NCBI RefSeq assembly: GCF_003025035.1
Contig: NZ_PYJN01000019.1
Location: 310,001 to 374,000, forward strand
Length of the DNA stretch: 64,000 nt
Direction: 5' to 3'
Source of the DNA: Rhizobium sp. SEMIA4064
GTDB lineage: Bacteria; Pseudomonadota; Alphaproteobacteria; Rhizobiales; Rhizobiaceae
The stretch's first letter is position 1. The number at the start of each line of letters is the position of its first letter. Of this stretch, positions 52,621 through 61,921 are shown one piece after another. The notes below the pieces were generated by a model. It did not search any database. It worked only from the letters and a program-made list of their open reading frames with translations, and was not told where the DNA came from. The position numbers were made by a program, and so were the translations under genes.

Positions 52621-55088
52621 TGAAAAGCGTCCTTTCAGCGCTGATTTTCCTGCTTGGCGCCACGATCGTCCACGCCCAGACGGCGCCCTTCGACATGTCC
52701 GGCGAACGGCCGAAAGGTGCAAAGCCGATCGTGCCGGAAACAGTGATTCCGCGGGCAACTGCGCCGCAAACGACCACGCCGCAGGTGACGACTCCCAAGG
52801 TGGCCGCTCCGCAAGCAGTGACCCCGCAACCGGCCGCCCCCCAAACAAGCACGCCGCAGGCAGTCGTGCCGCAAGCGGCCACGCCCGTCGTACCGGCGCA
52901 AACCATTCCAGCCGTAAAACAGGCGGCCGCAACGCCCGCGGCCGCTGACTTCCGGCGATATGTGGTGCCCTTCGCAAACTTTCGGCTGGAAGGTGAATAT
53001 GATCGGAAATCCTGGTCGATCTACCTCACGCCCGAACAGGCCGCCGCCCCTGCCAAGTTCAATTTCGCCTATCAGAATGCGGTCGTCGTTGCCCCCGAGG
53101 CTTCGCAACTGACCATCTTTCTCAACAACCGCCCAATTGGCCAGCAGCAGATCGGCTCGCCGGACAATGCCTCTTCGATAAGCTTCGACATCCCGCGCGG
53201 CCTGCTGCAGCCGGGTGCCAATCTGGTGACGTTCGAAGCGACACAGCGCCATCGCACCGATTGCAACATCCAGTCGACCTACGAACTTTGGTCCGACATC
53301 GATCCGGCAAAGACCTATCTCAGCTTCGGCGAGCAGGCTGCACAAAGACTGTCGAGCACGGATGCGATCCGAGCAATCGGTGTCGATGGTGCCGGCAAGA
53401 CCGAATTCAACCTCGTCGTGCCGGCTCTGGCGCAACCGGGCACCACAAAACCGCTGCTGCGGCTGGCTCAAGGCCTTTCGCTATTGAGCGGAATGCCGAA
53501 CGAAACCTTCTCTTTCAGTACGGACTCGTTACCCCCACCCGGTCCCGGAAAGATGACGGTACTCGTCGGGACACCGGCCGAGCTGCAACCATTGTTTTCG
53601 GCACCCGCGGCAGCACAAACCGCCGCATTGGCAACCTTCGTCAAGGATCCGCGCACGGGCTCCACGATCCTTCTCGTCAGCGGGCCATCCTGGCAGGCGG
53701 TTTCCGGTGCAATCGATACCATCGTCTCGCCGACCGACAGAGACCCGACCGTCCGTCGCGATATCCTGGTAACCCAGCGCTGGACGGCGCCCGACGCGCC
53801 ATTCCTGTTTTCGGATACGAGCCTTTCATTCTCGCAATTGGGTATCAACACGACGGAATTTTCGGGGCGGCGCTTCCATACCAGCTTCAATGTGGCAATC
53901 CCCTCGGACTTCTATGCCAACGCCTATGGCGAGGCGACCATCCTTCTTGATGCCGCCTATGCGAGAAACGTTCTGCCGGGGAGCCATATCGACGTCTATG
54001 TCAATGGCAGCATTGCCACGACGAAGCCGATTACCGCGACCGGTGGCGGCATTTTCAGGCACCTGCCCATCCGCGTGACGATGCGTCACTTCAAACCCGG
54101 TCTCAACACCGTGACGCTGGAAGCGATGTTGCAGACCAACGAAGACCAGGCGTGCATGCCCGGCACGACCTCCATCACAACGCCTCGTTTCGCACTGTTC
54201 GATACGAGCCAATTTCATATGCCGGACTTCGCCAGGGTCGCCCAACGTCCGAACCTCGCAGCACTGGCAGGCACGAGCTACCCATATAACCGTGGCCTCG
54301 TGCCGGCGGCCCTCTTCATCGACCGTACCGATACCGACACCTTATCTGCAACGGCAACATTGCTGGGACAGATGGCAGTCGTCGGCGGGCATCCCATCGA
54401 TGTGGATCTTATCGCCTCCCCGAGCGGCGTCGGAAACCGCGACGCGATCTTCATAGGCTCGATTTCGGAGATGCCGACGACCACCCTGTCGCAGATGAAC
54501 ATCGCGACCACCAGCCAGGCATCCTGGCGCCCCGTCACATCAGGGCAAGGTGGCCAACCGGAAACCGCAGTCACATTCGACGAGTGGCGCTCGAGAATTG
54601 GCGGCGGCATGCTGCAGCAGCAGATATCGCGATTCCAGGATTGGATGCGCCGTAATTTCGATATCTCGCTGAGTTCGCTGCAGTTCATGCCCGGTGCGGA
54701 GCACGTCTTCACGCCCTCGAATGTCAACAGCTTCATGATCGCTCAGGGAGCGAGCGCCACAGGCGATTCCTCCTGGACGATCGTCACCGCGCCCTCGGCA
54801 AAGGACCTTCGAGCCGGGACCGAAGCCATGACATCCCAGGTCGATTGGCCGAAGATTGCCGGTCATATCACCGTCTATTCCAGCAAGACCGGAAAGGTCG
54901 ACACGGTCCCCGTCAGCCGCTTCGACTTCGTCATGACGCAACCCTGGTCGATCACCAACTACCGTCTGATTGCGGCAAACTGGCTTTCGACCAACATTCT
55001 GTCCTATGCATTCCTGCTCGTCATCCTCTTCCTGCTGATCGGCGTTGCGACGTCGGGAATTCTCGCGAAGATCGGCAGGCGCGCATGA
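52620..55088 (+). CDS. bcsB: Cellulose synthase regulatory subunit BcsB
   Basis: An 822-residue periplasmic, membrane-anchored BcsB. It has a signal peptide (MKSVLSALIFLLGATIVHAQ), a pentapeptide-repeat region at residues 48-92, then the carbohydrate-binding and ferredoxin-like domains (VVVAPEASQLTIFLNNRPIG, GLLQPGANLVTFEATQRHRTDCN). One C-terminal membrane helix ends the protein (LSYAFLLVILFLLIGVATSGIL). It pairs with BcsA to guide the glucan through the periplasm. The start ATG overlaps the bcsA stop, and the longer frame from 52452 is an overlap with bcsA. Confidence 0.94.
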   Translation: MKSVLSALIFLLGATIVHAQTAPFDMSGERPKGAKPIVPETVIPRATAPQTTTPQVTTPKVAAPQAVTPQPAAPQTSTPQAVVPQAATPVVPAQTIPAVKQAAATPAAADFRRYVVPFANFRLEGEYDRKSWSIYLTPEQAAAPAKFNFAYQNAVVVAPEASQLTIFLNNRPIGQQQIGSPDNASSISFDIPRGLLQPGANLVTFEATQRHRTDCNIQSTYELWSDIDPAKTYLSFGEQAAQRLSSTDAIRAIGVDGAGKTEFNLVVPALAQPGTTKPLLRLAQGLSLLSGMPNETFSFSTDSLPPPGPGKMTVLVGTPAELQPLFSAPAAAQTAALATFVKDPRTGSTILLVSGPSWQAVSGAIDTIVSPTDRDPTVRRDILVTQRWTAPDAPFLFSDTSLSFSQLGINTTEFSGRRFHTSFNVAIPSDFYANAYGEATILLDAAYARNVLPGSHIDVYVNGSIATTKPITATGGGIFRHLPIRVTMRHFKPGLNTVTLEAMLQTNEDQACMPGTTSITTPRFALFDTSQFHMPDFARVAQRPNLAALAGTSYPYNRGLVPAALFIDRTDTDTLSATATLLGQMAVVGGHPIDVDLIASPSGVGNRDAIFIGSISEMPTTTLSQMNIATTSQASWRPVTSGQGGQPETAVTFDEWRSRIGGGMLQQQISRFQDWMRRNFDISLSSLQFMPGAEHVFTPSNVNSFMIAQGASATGDSSWTIVTAPSAKDLRAGTEAMTSQVDWPKIAGHITVYSSKTGKVDTVPVSRFDFVMTQPWSITNYRLIAANWLSTNILSYAFLLVILFLLIGVATSGILAKIGRRA
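52761..52895 (+). repeat. 15-bp tandem repeat encoding (T/A)PQxx units in BcsB
   Basis: Nine successive 15-bp units encode pentapeptides of the pattern T/A-P-Q/K-x-x. The last is degenerate (TPVVP). This forms a flexible proline/glutamine-rich linker after the signal peptide. Slippage can change unit number. Confidence 0.85.
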
Positions 55089-56134
55089 GGCGCTGGCGCA
55101 CCATGCTCATTGCCGGTGGCGTCGCGCTTACGACGATGTGCCAGCCAGTTGCTGCGCAACACGCTGCAATCGCGCCTGAGGCCTGGGCTGCCTACAAGGC
55201 GAAATTCCTCGATACCAGCGGCCGCATCGTCGACAATGGAAATGACAATATCAGCCACAGCGAAGGACAGGGCTATGGTCTGTTGCTCGCTTATCTTTCG
55301 AACAGCCCCGCCGATTTCGAACAGATATGGTATTTCACGCGAACCGAGCTGCTGCTGCGCGACGATGGTCTCGCCGCCTGGAAATGGGACCCGGCTGTCA
55401 CTCCGCATGTGACGGATACGAACAATGCTTCCGATGGCGACATGCTGATCGCTTACGCCCTGGCGCTGGCGGGATCGGCATGGAACAAGAAAGACTATTT
55501 GGAGGCGGCGGTGACGATAGCGCACGCGCTGCTTTCGCATGCCATCATTCACGCCGGCGGACAGACGCTGCTGCTCCCTGGTATCAAAGGCTATGGAGCC
55601 GCTGAACGGGAAGACGGCCCCGTCGTCAATCCCTCCTACTGGGTCTATGAAGCCATTCCCGTCATGGCGCTGCTGGCGCCTTCCGATGAATGGCAAAAGC
55701 TGACGGATGACGGCCTGGCCCTGCTGCGGTCGACGCAGTTGGGACCACGAAAATTGCCGGCGGACTGGGTGAGCCTGCGTAGCAAGCCTAGACCGGCTGA
55801 AGGTTTCGACGCCGAATTCGGTTACAATGCGATTCGCATCCCGCTTTACCTCGCGCGGGCGGGAATTTCCGACAAGGCGCTGTTGACGCGGCTGCAGGCG
55901 GGTATGACGGTCGAAGGCGATGAGCCGGCCACGATCGATCTGGAAACCGGCAAGCCAAAACAGCCACTTACGGACCCAGGTTATAGAATTGTTAACGATG
56001 TTGTGGCGTGTGTAACAAGCGGGGCGAAGCTGCCCGCTTCGGTTCGGCAATTCGCGCCGTCACTCTACTATCCGTCGACCCTTCAATTGTTGGGCCTGGC
56101 TTTCGTTGAGGAGAAACATCCGGAGTGTTTATAA
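55085..56134 (+). CDS. bcsZ: Endoglucanase BcsZ (GH8)
   Basis: A 349-residue exported GH8 cellulase. A signal peptide (MRRWRTMLIAGGVALTTM, then QPVAAQ) precedes the domain. The acidic motif SEGQGYGLLLAYL carries the likely acid glutamate, and ASDGDMLIAYALALAG carries the base aspartate. It trims or releases nascent cellulose in the periplasm and is needed for fibril formation in relatives. It overlaps bcsB by four bases (ATGA), and the next gene starts 10 bp before its stop. Confidence 0.94.
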   Translation: MRRWRTMLIAGGVALTTMCQPVAAQHAAIAPEAWAAYKAKFLDTSGRIVDNGNDNISHSEGQGYGLLLAYLSNSPADFEQIWYFTRTELLLRDDGLAAWKWDPAVTPHVTDTNNASDGDMLIAYALALAGSAWNKKDYLEAAVTIAHALLSHAIIHAGGQTLLLPGIKGYGAAEREDGPVVNPSYWVYEAIPVMALLAPSDEWQKLTDDGLALLRSTQLGPRKLPADWVSLRSKPRPAEGFDAEFGYNAIRIPLYLARAGISDKALLTRLQAGMTVEGDEPATIDLETGKPKQPLTDPGYRIVNDVVACVTSGAKLPASVRQFAPSLYYPSTLQLLGLAFVEEKHPECL

Positions 56135-58461
56135 AATCCTCCCTACTTACGGTTTCGGTGGCAGTCGCGGTGGCAGGGCTTATCATCGCGATGAAAAACC
56201 GTGACAACCTCGAAGAGGGATTGGGACTGGCCGCGCAAAACCAGATCACCCAGACAGGAAGCATCAAGCCAGTCGATGTAGCCTTCAACTCGCCACCGGT
56301 TGACATGAAAACCGTCGCCGACCGCATCCAAGCGGCGGCACCTTCCGCAGTTCTATCAGACACCACACCGGCCGCCGTCCAAGCGACGTCAGACACTCCA
56401 GCCACTGCCCAGGCGGCGCCGGACACATCGGACGCCGTCGCCCAGGCAGCGCCTCAATCGACCACGCCGCAGCCCGCACCGCCGCCGAAAGTCGACGAGA
56501 GCGCACTTCGCTATTTCGCAAGCCGTGGCGATAAGGCCAGACTTCAGGCCGAAATTTCCCGCCTTCAAGCACTTTATCCGGATTGGGTCCCCCCCGCCGA
56601 TCCGCTGGCCGTCCCGCAAAACAGCGACAAGCAGCTCGAAGCCATGTGGCAGCTCTATTCCGAAGGCCGCTACGCCGAACTGCGCAAGGCCATCGCGGAT
56701 CGCCAGGCGGCGGAAACCGCATGGCAACCGCCTGCCGACCTGCTGGAACGTCTCGATGTTGCCGAAGCGCGCGCGCGTCTGGTCAACGCATCCGATCTCA
56801 AACAATATGCAACCGTGGTCGACATCGGCGCCAACACGCCGAGTCTGCTCACCTGCAGTGATATCGACATTCTGTGGCGGGTCGCGGAGGCCTTCATCAG
56901 GACCAATCGCACGGCCCGCGGCGAGGATGCTTACGTCTACATCCTGAAGAATTGCGTCAATCCCCAGGAGAGGCTCGCAACCGTACAAAAGGCGTCGGCG
57001 CTGCTGTCCTACCAACCCATGCAAGATCTTCTTGCCCTGGAGAAAGCCGACGGCAATGGCGGCCGGGAATTCGACAGCATCCGCACAGACCTTGCACGGC
57101 GCTTCGTCGCCGAGGGCAATGATGATCCGAAACTGTCGGTCGCACCGGAGTATCTGTCTCAAGTCGAACACGCGGCGGAGACCCAGGGTCTCGCGTCTGA
57201 TGCCTTGCTCCTTGGCTGGTATAATCTGCGCCGTGAGAACCACGACCAAGCGGAAAAGTGGTTCCGCGCAGCCCGTAGCAAGGACGATTCCGCTTCCGCC
57301 TCGCAGGGGTTGGCCCTGATCCTGATCGCCGATCACAAGGCTCAGGAAGCTGAGGATGTCATGTACAGGTGGCGTAACGAGTCCAAGGATGCGACGGCAA
57401 CCTATCTTGCTGCCACAGCCAATGTGATGGCGCTGCAGCCGCCAGTCAGTCTCAGCGAAGACGTGCTCGGCCGTATGGCAGCCGAAGTCATCGAGCAAAA
57501 ATACGTGCCGACCGCTCAGGAATTCGGCTGGTATGCCCGCTCGCTAAACCAGCCGCAAACTGCAGCCCGCTGGTTCGAAACGGCGTTGCGCTGGAAACCT
57601 GACGATGAACCCTCCGCCTACGGCCTGGTCATCACCCGCAATCAGTTGAATGACCGGCAGGGCGTCGCTGAAATTCAACGGCTATGGGCGGGTCGTTCGG
57701 AGCGTATCGCCAGGCTCGGCGAGGTCACGCCTCAAGCCCAGATCGGCGCTGCACCGCTGCCTTCGCCAAATCAGGCGATACCGCAAACGGTGGTGGCTCC
57801 GACCAGCTTGCCACCACTCACGACCTCACCGGCGCCAGCCGAGGCCAATGTCGGCACGCGGCAGCGCACCACTGCACGTTTGGGATATAGCGAGCCTCAG
57901 ACACAAGTTGCGACGGTTCGGCGAGGCCCGCGCGAAGCGCGGGGTTGCTCCACGACGATCAGCGCCCAGCGCCTCAATCCCGCGGAAGCTGTCTCCCGCG
58001 GTTGGTGCCTCATGGACCTCAACCGTCCTATGGAAGCGATCGAAGCCTTCGAAGTCGCTTTGAACGGCCCTCCCGGCAAGGCGCGCGAAGACGCAGCCTA
58101 CGGGCAAAGCCTCGCCTACCTGCGCGCGGGGCTTGCGAACAATGCGGCTGTTGCTGCGGCCAAGGCTCCTCTCAGCCGCCAGCGTGCCGCCGAGTTGCAG
58201 GTCGCCATCCTGGCCGATCGCGCGCTGACCTCATTCTCGGCCAAACGCTATCAGGAAACCCTGATCTATCTCGATCAACGGGCGCAACTGCAGCAGGAAC
58301 GCATCGATCTGATGGTTCTGCGTGGCTACTGCTATCTCAATCTCAAAATGTACGATGATGCCGAGCGGATATTCAACGCTGTCGCCGCAACCGGCAACAA
58401 AGACGGAAATCGCGGCCTTGTCGATCTGAGACTCGCCAGGCATCCCGATCCCAGCGACTGA
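56125..58461 (+). CDS. Large TPR protein of the cellulose operon (BcsK/CelG-like)
   Basis: A 778-residue TPR protein starting at a GTG (56125, giving MFIKSSLLTVSVAVAVAGLIIAM). One membrane segment or signal is at the N terminus, followed by an alanine/proline-rich linker (residues 55-125). TPR-like helices cover residues 125-500 and 600-770, including AEKWFRAARSKDDSASASQGLALIL and MEAIEAFEVALNGPPGKAREDAAYG. The C-terminal outer-membrane barrel of BcsC is missing, so how the glucan crosses the outer membrane is unclear. Position as fifth gene fits the rhizobial operon type with BcsN. The gene name is not certain. Confidence 0.78.
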   Translation: MFIKSSLLTVSVAVAVAGLIIAMKNRDNLEEGLGLAAQNQITQTGSIKPVDVAFNSPPVDMKTVADRIQAAAPSAVLSDTTPAAVQATSDTPATAQAAPDTSDAVAQAAPQSTTPQPAPPPKVDESALRYFASRGDKARLQAEISRLQALYPDWVPPADPLAVPQNSDKQLEAMWQLYSEGRYAELRKAIADRQAAETAWQPPADLLERLDVAEARARLVNASDLKQYATVVDIGANTPSLLTCSDIDILWRVAEAFIRTNRTARGEDAYVYILKNCVNPQERLATVQKASALLSYQPMQDLLALEKADGNGGREFDSIRTDLARRFVAEGNDDPKLSVAPEYLSQVEHAAETQGLASDALLLGWYNLRRENHDQAEKWFRAARSKDDSASASQGLALILIADHKAQEAEDVMYRWRNESKDATATYLAATANVMALQPPVSLSEDVLGRMAAEVIEQKYVPTAQEFGWYARSLNQPQTAARWFETALRWKPDDEPSAYGLVITRNQLNDRQGVAEIQRLWAGRSERIARLGEVTPQAQIGAAPLPSPNQAIPQTVVAPTSLPPLTTSPAPAEANVGTRQRTTARLGYSEPQTQVATVRRGPREARGCSTTISAQRLNPAEAVSRGWCLMDLNRPMEAIEAFEVALNGPPGKAREDAAYGQSLAYLRAGLANNAAVAAAKAPLSRQRAAELQVAILADRALTSFSAKRYQETLIYLDQRAQLQQERIDLMVLRGYCYLNLKMYDDAERIFNAVAATGNKDGNRGLVDLRLARHPDPSD

Positions 58462-58494
58462 TTTTGCGATCCAAGTTCAGCAATTGAACGACAA

Positions 58495-58531
58495 AAGGGT
58501 TCGGCACGTTTCCGTGAAAAGCCGAACCCTT
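58495..58531 (-). terminator. Terminator between cellulose operon and DJ-1 gene
   Basis: An 11-bp perfect stem AAGGGTTCGGC/GCCGAACCCTT (58495-58505 and 58521-58531). On the minus strand it is followed by TTTTG, so it mainly serves the DJ-1 gene; on the plus strand it may also attenuate read-through from the cellulose operon. Confidence 0.82.
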
Positions 58532-58560
58532 CCGGGTCACATCGTTGGTTCAGTCCGTCG

Positions 58561-59235
58561 TCAAAGCAGCTTCAACAGCGCCTGGGCGGCAGCCGTGGAG
58601 GATGCCGGGTTTTGGCCAGTTACCAATCGGCCGTCCGTGATGGCAAAGCTTTGCCAGTCAGCAACCTTCTCGTATGTGCCGCCAAGGCGTTTCAGCTCAT
58701 CTTCCACGAGGAAAGGAACAACGGAGGTCAAATGGACTGCCTCCTCCTCGCTATTCGTAAACCCTGTGACGCGCTTGCCTTTGACCAAGGGTTGCCCCTG
58801 ATATTGCACATGACGGAGAACTCCAGGTGCGTGGCACACGGCGGCAACCGGCTTACCCGAATTATAAAAATCCTCGATCAGGGAAATGGATTTCCTGTCT
58901 TCCGCCAGATCCCACATGGGGCCGTGGCCGCCGGGATAAAAGACCGTGTCGAAGTCGGCAGCGTTGACGGTCGCGAGCTTGACGGTGTCCGCCAACACAG
59001 CTTGGGCGGCCTTGTCGGACTTGAAACGTGTCATAGCCGGCGTTTGATTTTCGGGCTCATCGCTCTTCGGATCGATCGGTGGCTGCCCACCCTTGGGGGA
59101 TGCGACCGTGATCTGCGCCCCGGCGTCTTTGAAGACGTAATAAGGGGCCGCGAACTCTTCCAGCCAAAAGCCGGTCTTTCTTCCTGTATTGCCAAGCTGG
59201 TCATGGGAGGTCAGCACAATCAATATCTTGCTCAT
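58561..59235 (-). CDS. DJ-1/PfpI family protein (glyoxalase III-like)
   Basis: A 224-residue class I glutamine-amidotransferase-like protein. The nucleophile elbow is VAAVCHAPGVL, and VFYPGGHGPMWDLAED supplies the conserved glutamine/glutamate-type glycine turn and histidine; MTRFKSDK and GEEAVHL-like parts are seen. Members of the Hsp31/glyoxalase III branch remove methylglyoxal or act as chaperones. The start MSKILIVLTSHDQL at 59235 is used; the longer frame to 59454 is intergenic. It precedes a terminator. Confidence 0.87.
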   Translation of the reverse strand: MSKILIVLTSHDQLGNTGRKTGFWLEEFAAPYYVFKDAGAQITVASPKGGQPPIDPKSDEPENQTPAMTRFKSDKAAQAVLADTVKLATVNAADFDTVFYPGGHGPMWDLAEDRKSISLIEDFYNSGKPVAAVCHAPGVLRHVQYQGQPLVKGKRVTGFTNSEEEAVHLTSVVPFLVEDELKRLGGTYEKVADWQSFAITDGRLVTGQNPASSTAAAQALLKLL

Positions 59236-59487
59236 CAGCAGTACTCCTGATTTAGATTTACCGGATATCTGTCTGTCGGCGTGCGAAAGCATGCAATAAG
59301 CGCGTCGGTTCCATACGTCGACAGCGATAGATGCTTGGGACAATGCGTAATTATGCGGCTGCGAACAGATTTGGCGCCCAAAGCTACGATGATGACCAAA
59401 CCCTGGCAAGTGTTCTGTGAGCGACGACGCAGAGAGCATCGCCCGCCATCTCAACAGTGGTTGCCGTCAGCGACGGAGGCCTGCCGC

Positions 59488-59727
59488 TCAGGTTTTTGCC
59501 GCTGCGGCGCGCTGCTTTCGATATTGCACCGTCGGAAGGCCACCCCAGCCCCAATTGTCCAGATCCACCTCCTCGATCACGACGTAGGTGGATTCCAGAG
59601 GCTTGTTCAGTACATCGAGCAACACCTGGCTGACGCCGGCGATGATGGCAGCCTTCTCTTCTGCCGTGACCGAGTTGCGGTCGGGAGTCGTTCCTTCACG
59701 GGTAACCTGTACGGTAACGATCGGCAT
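59488..59727 (-). CDS. 4-Oxalocrotonate tautomerase-like protein
   Basis: A 79-residue tautomerase starting MPIVTVQVTREGTTPDRN, exposing the catalytic proline 1 after Met removal. AAIIAGVSQVLLDVLNKPLESTYVVIEEVDLDNWGWGG is the typical helix-strand pattern. It is longer than classic 4-OT (about 62) by a C-terminal tail. The SDR gene is 86 bp upstream on the same strand, so the two may be co-transcribed in a detoxification or catabolic unit controlled by the LysR gene. Confidence 0.9.
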   Translation of the reverse strand: MPIVTVQVTREGTTPDRNSVTAEEKAAIIAGVSQVLLDVLNKPLESTYVVIEEVDLDNWGWGGLPTVQYRKQRAAAAKT

Positions 59728-59813
59728 GACAGTCTCCTTTCAAGACTTGGATTCGGGAACTACCAGGCGGCGGCACCAGAGGTGATCGCGCCTCTCCGCT
59801 TCAGCGTTGCGGT

Positions 59814-60527
59814 CTACCAGCGTCCGGCGTTCTGGCCGCCGTCGACGTGGAGGATTTCACCCGTTACGAAATTTGCCGTCTCGAGATAAAGCACGGCATC
59901 GACGATGTCGCGGATCTCACCCATCCGGCCGACGGGATGCAGACCTGAAAGCGCCTCATGCGTTTCCGGCGAATTCATCGGCGTCTTGATGATCCCCGGC
60001 GATACGGCATTCACCCGAACGCCGGTTTTCGCGAATTCTATCGCCAGTCCCTGGGTGACCGAGTTGAGGCCGCCCTTGGTCAAAGAGGCGAGCGCTGCCG
60101 GTACGCCGGCAATCGGCTGATTGACCAGGCTCGTCGTAATATTGACGACGTGGCCGGAGCCTTGCTTCAGCATTTCAGCAGCAACCCGCTGGGTGATGTG
60201 GAAGAAACCGGCGACGTTCACGCTCATATTGTGGTCGAAGTCCTGCTGCGTGAACTCGATGAACGGCTTGGCAAGGAAGACGCCGGCATTGTTGACCAGC
60301 GTATCGATGCGGCCGAAGTGCTCCAATGCCTCGCGCACCACGCGTTCCGCGGTTTCCGGATCGGCGATATCGCCGGCCACAGCATGTACGCCTGCGTCGG
60401 AGCTGGCCTTGATCGACCGCGAGGTCGCAACGACACGATAGTTGCGATCACGATAGGCTCGAACTAGCGCTTCGCCGATCCCCTGCGATGCTCCGGTGAT
60501 GATGGCAACTTTTTGTTGACTGCTCAT
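59814..60527 (-). CDS. SDR-family oxidoreductase lacking the catalytic tyrosine
   Basis: A 237-residue short-chain dehydrogenase/reductase. The cofactor motif is VAIITGASQGIGEAL and NNAG is present. At the active site the expected YxxxK is ALASLTKGGLNS: the lysine is kept but the tyrosine position is alanine. The end VTGEILHVDGGQNAG is normal. A coenzyme-dependent role is likely, but classic dehydrogenase chemistry is doubtful. ATG 60527 has AAAGG upstream; an ATG at 60536 is three codons earlier. Confidence 0.85.
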   Translation of the reverse strand: MSSQQKVAIITGASQGIGEALVRAYRDRNYRVVATSRSIKASSDAGVHAVAGDIADPETAERVVREALEHFGRIDTLVNNAGVFLAKPFIEFTQQDFDHNMSVNVAGFFHITQRVAAEMLKQGSGHVVNITTSLVNQPIAGVPAALASLTKGGLNSVTQGLAIEFAKTGVRVNAVSPGIIKTPMNSPETHEALSGLHPVGRMGEIRDIVDAVLYLETANFVTGEILHVDGGQNAGRW

Positions 60528-60668
60528 GATGTGCATCCTTTCAAGTGCAGCGGCCGGAGGTTTCGGGGCCGCCCGACGCCGTCGGCGTTGGTGCTATTGA
60601 TTTAGATGCATCCATCATTCGGGAGAATTGTCGGCCTTTGGCAGACAATCATCCGCATATCGGCATAA

Positions 60669-61601
60669 TCAGGCCAAGGAGCCTGCCTCCGTCGCTATAC
60701 GACTGAGCTCGACGCGCAGACGAGGGACGGCATAATCGACGAAGGCACGCACCTTTGGCACGGACATGCGGCCCTGTGGCGCGAGCAAGTGAACTGGAAG
60801 CGCGGGATGCTCGGCATCGGCAAGCACGATCTTCAGCCGCCCGTCCCGGACATATTCCGCGACGTGATAAGAATAAAGCCGCGTCAAACCGATACCCGCT
60901 GCGGCCGATGCTGCAGCGGCGCGCACGCTGTTCACGATGTACCGAGGCGTGAAATGCACTGTTCTCGGTATTGGCGATCCTTTCGCCGGCGTGAAGCTCC
61001 AGGACTCGAGGCCGAAATTGCTGAACGCCACGATCTGATGTTTGGCGAGATCGGACGGCTCGACGATATCGGGATTGCCAGAAAGATAGCGGGGGGATGC
61101 GACCACGACGCGCCTGACGTCGCCGCCGATCCGGGTCGAGATATGAGAGGAATCCGTCAAGTTGCCGATGCGAAGCGCAAGATCGACGCCCTCGTCGACG
61201 AGGTTGACGAACCGATCCAGCATCAGAAATCGAACGGAGACGCTCGGATGGAGCTCGAGGAAATCATCCAGAATGGGACGTAGAACCTCTTCGCCCAGGA
61301 TTGGCGGCGCCGAAATGGTCAGGGTGCCTTGCGGCGACGACCGCTCGCCTCCGGCTACCATATCGGCCTCTTCCAGCTCGATGAGCACCCGCCGGCATGC
61401 AGCCACATAGCGTTGACCGGCCTCGCTCAGCTTGAGCGTGCGGGTCGTCCGATGCAGCAGCTCGACCCCGACATGGGCCTCCAGCGAGCTGAGCGCCCTG
61501 CTGATCGCAGTCGGCGATCGCTTCAGCTTGCGCGCCGCCCCGGCAAGGCTGCCCTCGTCGACCGCCGTGACGAAAACCCTCATTGCGTCGATACGATCCA
61601 T
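60669..61601 (-). CDS. LysR-family transcriptional regulator
   Basis: A 310-residue LysR regulator with winged helix MRVFVTAVDEGSLAGAARKLKRSPTAISRALSSLEAHVG and an effector domain with LDRFVNLVDEGVDLALRIG. It belongs to the CrgA-like group, often linked to SDR/quinone-reductase genes. It is on the same strand as, and 142 bp upstream of, the SDR gene, which is its likely target. The start MDRIDAM is the family one. Confidence 0.92.
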   Translation of the reverse strand: MDRIDAMRVFVTAVDEGSLAGAARKLKRSPTAISRALSSLEAHVGVELLHRTTRTLKLSEAGQRYVAACRRVLIELEEADMVAGGERSSPQGTLTISAPPILGEEVLRPILDDFLELHPSVSVRFLMLDRFVNLVDEGVDLALRIGNLTDSSHISTRIGGDVRRVVVASPRYLSGNPDIVEPSDLAKHQIVAFSNFGLESWSFTPAKGSPIPRTVHFTPRYIVNSVRAAAASAAAGIGLTRLYSYHVAEYVRDGRLKIVLADAEHPALPVHLLAPQGRMSVPKVRAFVDYAVPRLRVELSRIATEAGSLA

Positions 61602-61921
61602 TCTAAGGCTCCGCAGGATGTGGTTCGTGGCGGACAGTTTTCGTCGGATTTTCGGCTGGCGTAAATATGGGCGCTCTCCGCCCGAACCCTATCCAAGGGC
61701 ATCGGCGACACCATCGTACAATAAAAGCCTGGTGCTCTGATGAGAGTCTTCGGCTCGACAAAGCCCGCCACTTGGCTGCATGGGAGCATGCCAAAAAGCG
61801 TTTTCGGCTGAACTCGGAACAGCGTTCAGCTCCGTTCGAACCTAGATGAGATGAATAGTTGAAACCGTCGAAGCGGAACTGACCGCGTCGACGGTTTTCT
61901 TTTGGGAATGGCGGCAGTCAG
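61602..61921. other. Intergenic region between LysR and DUF882 genes
   Basis: This 320-bp gap holds the LysR promoter side and one hairpin near its right end. No gene is supported; short frames in it lack family features or coding pattern. Confidence 0.5.
61862..61906. terminator. Hairpin terminator near the DUF882 gene end
   Basis: A perfect 10-bp stem AAACCGTCGA/TCGACGGTTT (61862-61871 and 61888-61897) with a 16-base loop. It has a T-rich tail (TTCTTTT) on the plus strand and lies 24 bp after the minus-strand DUF882 stop. Confidence 0.65.

Noticed and set aside
50509..52977. Long minus-strand open frame of 822 codons over bcsA
   Set aside because: It is the complementary strand of a clear bcsA/bcsB region with no family features of its own.
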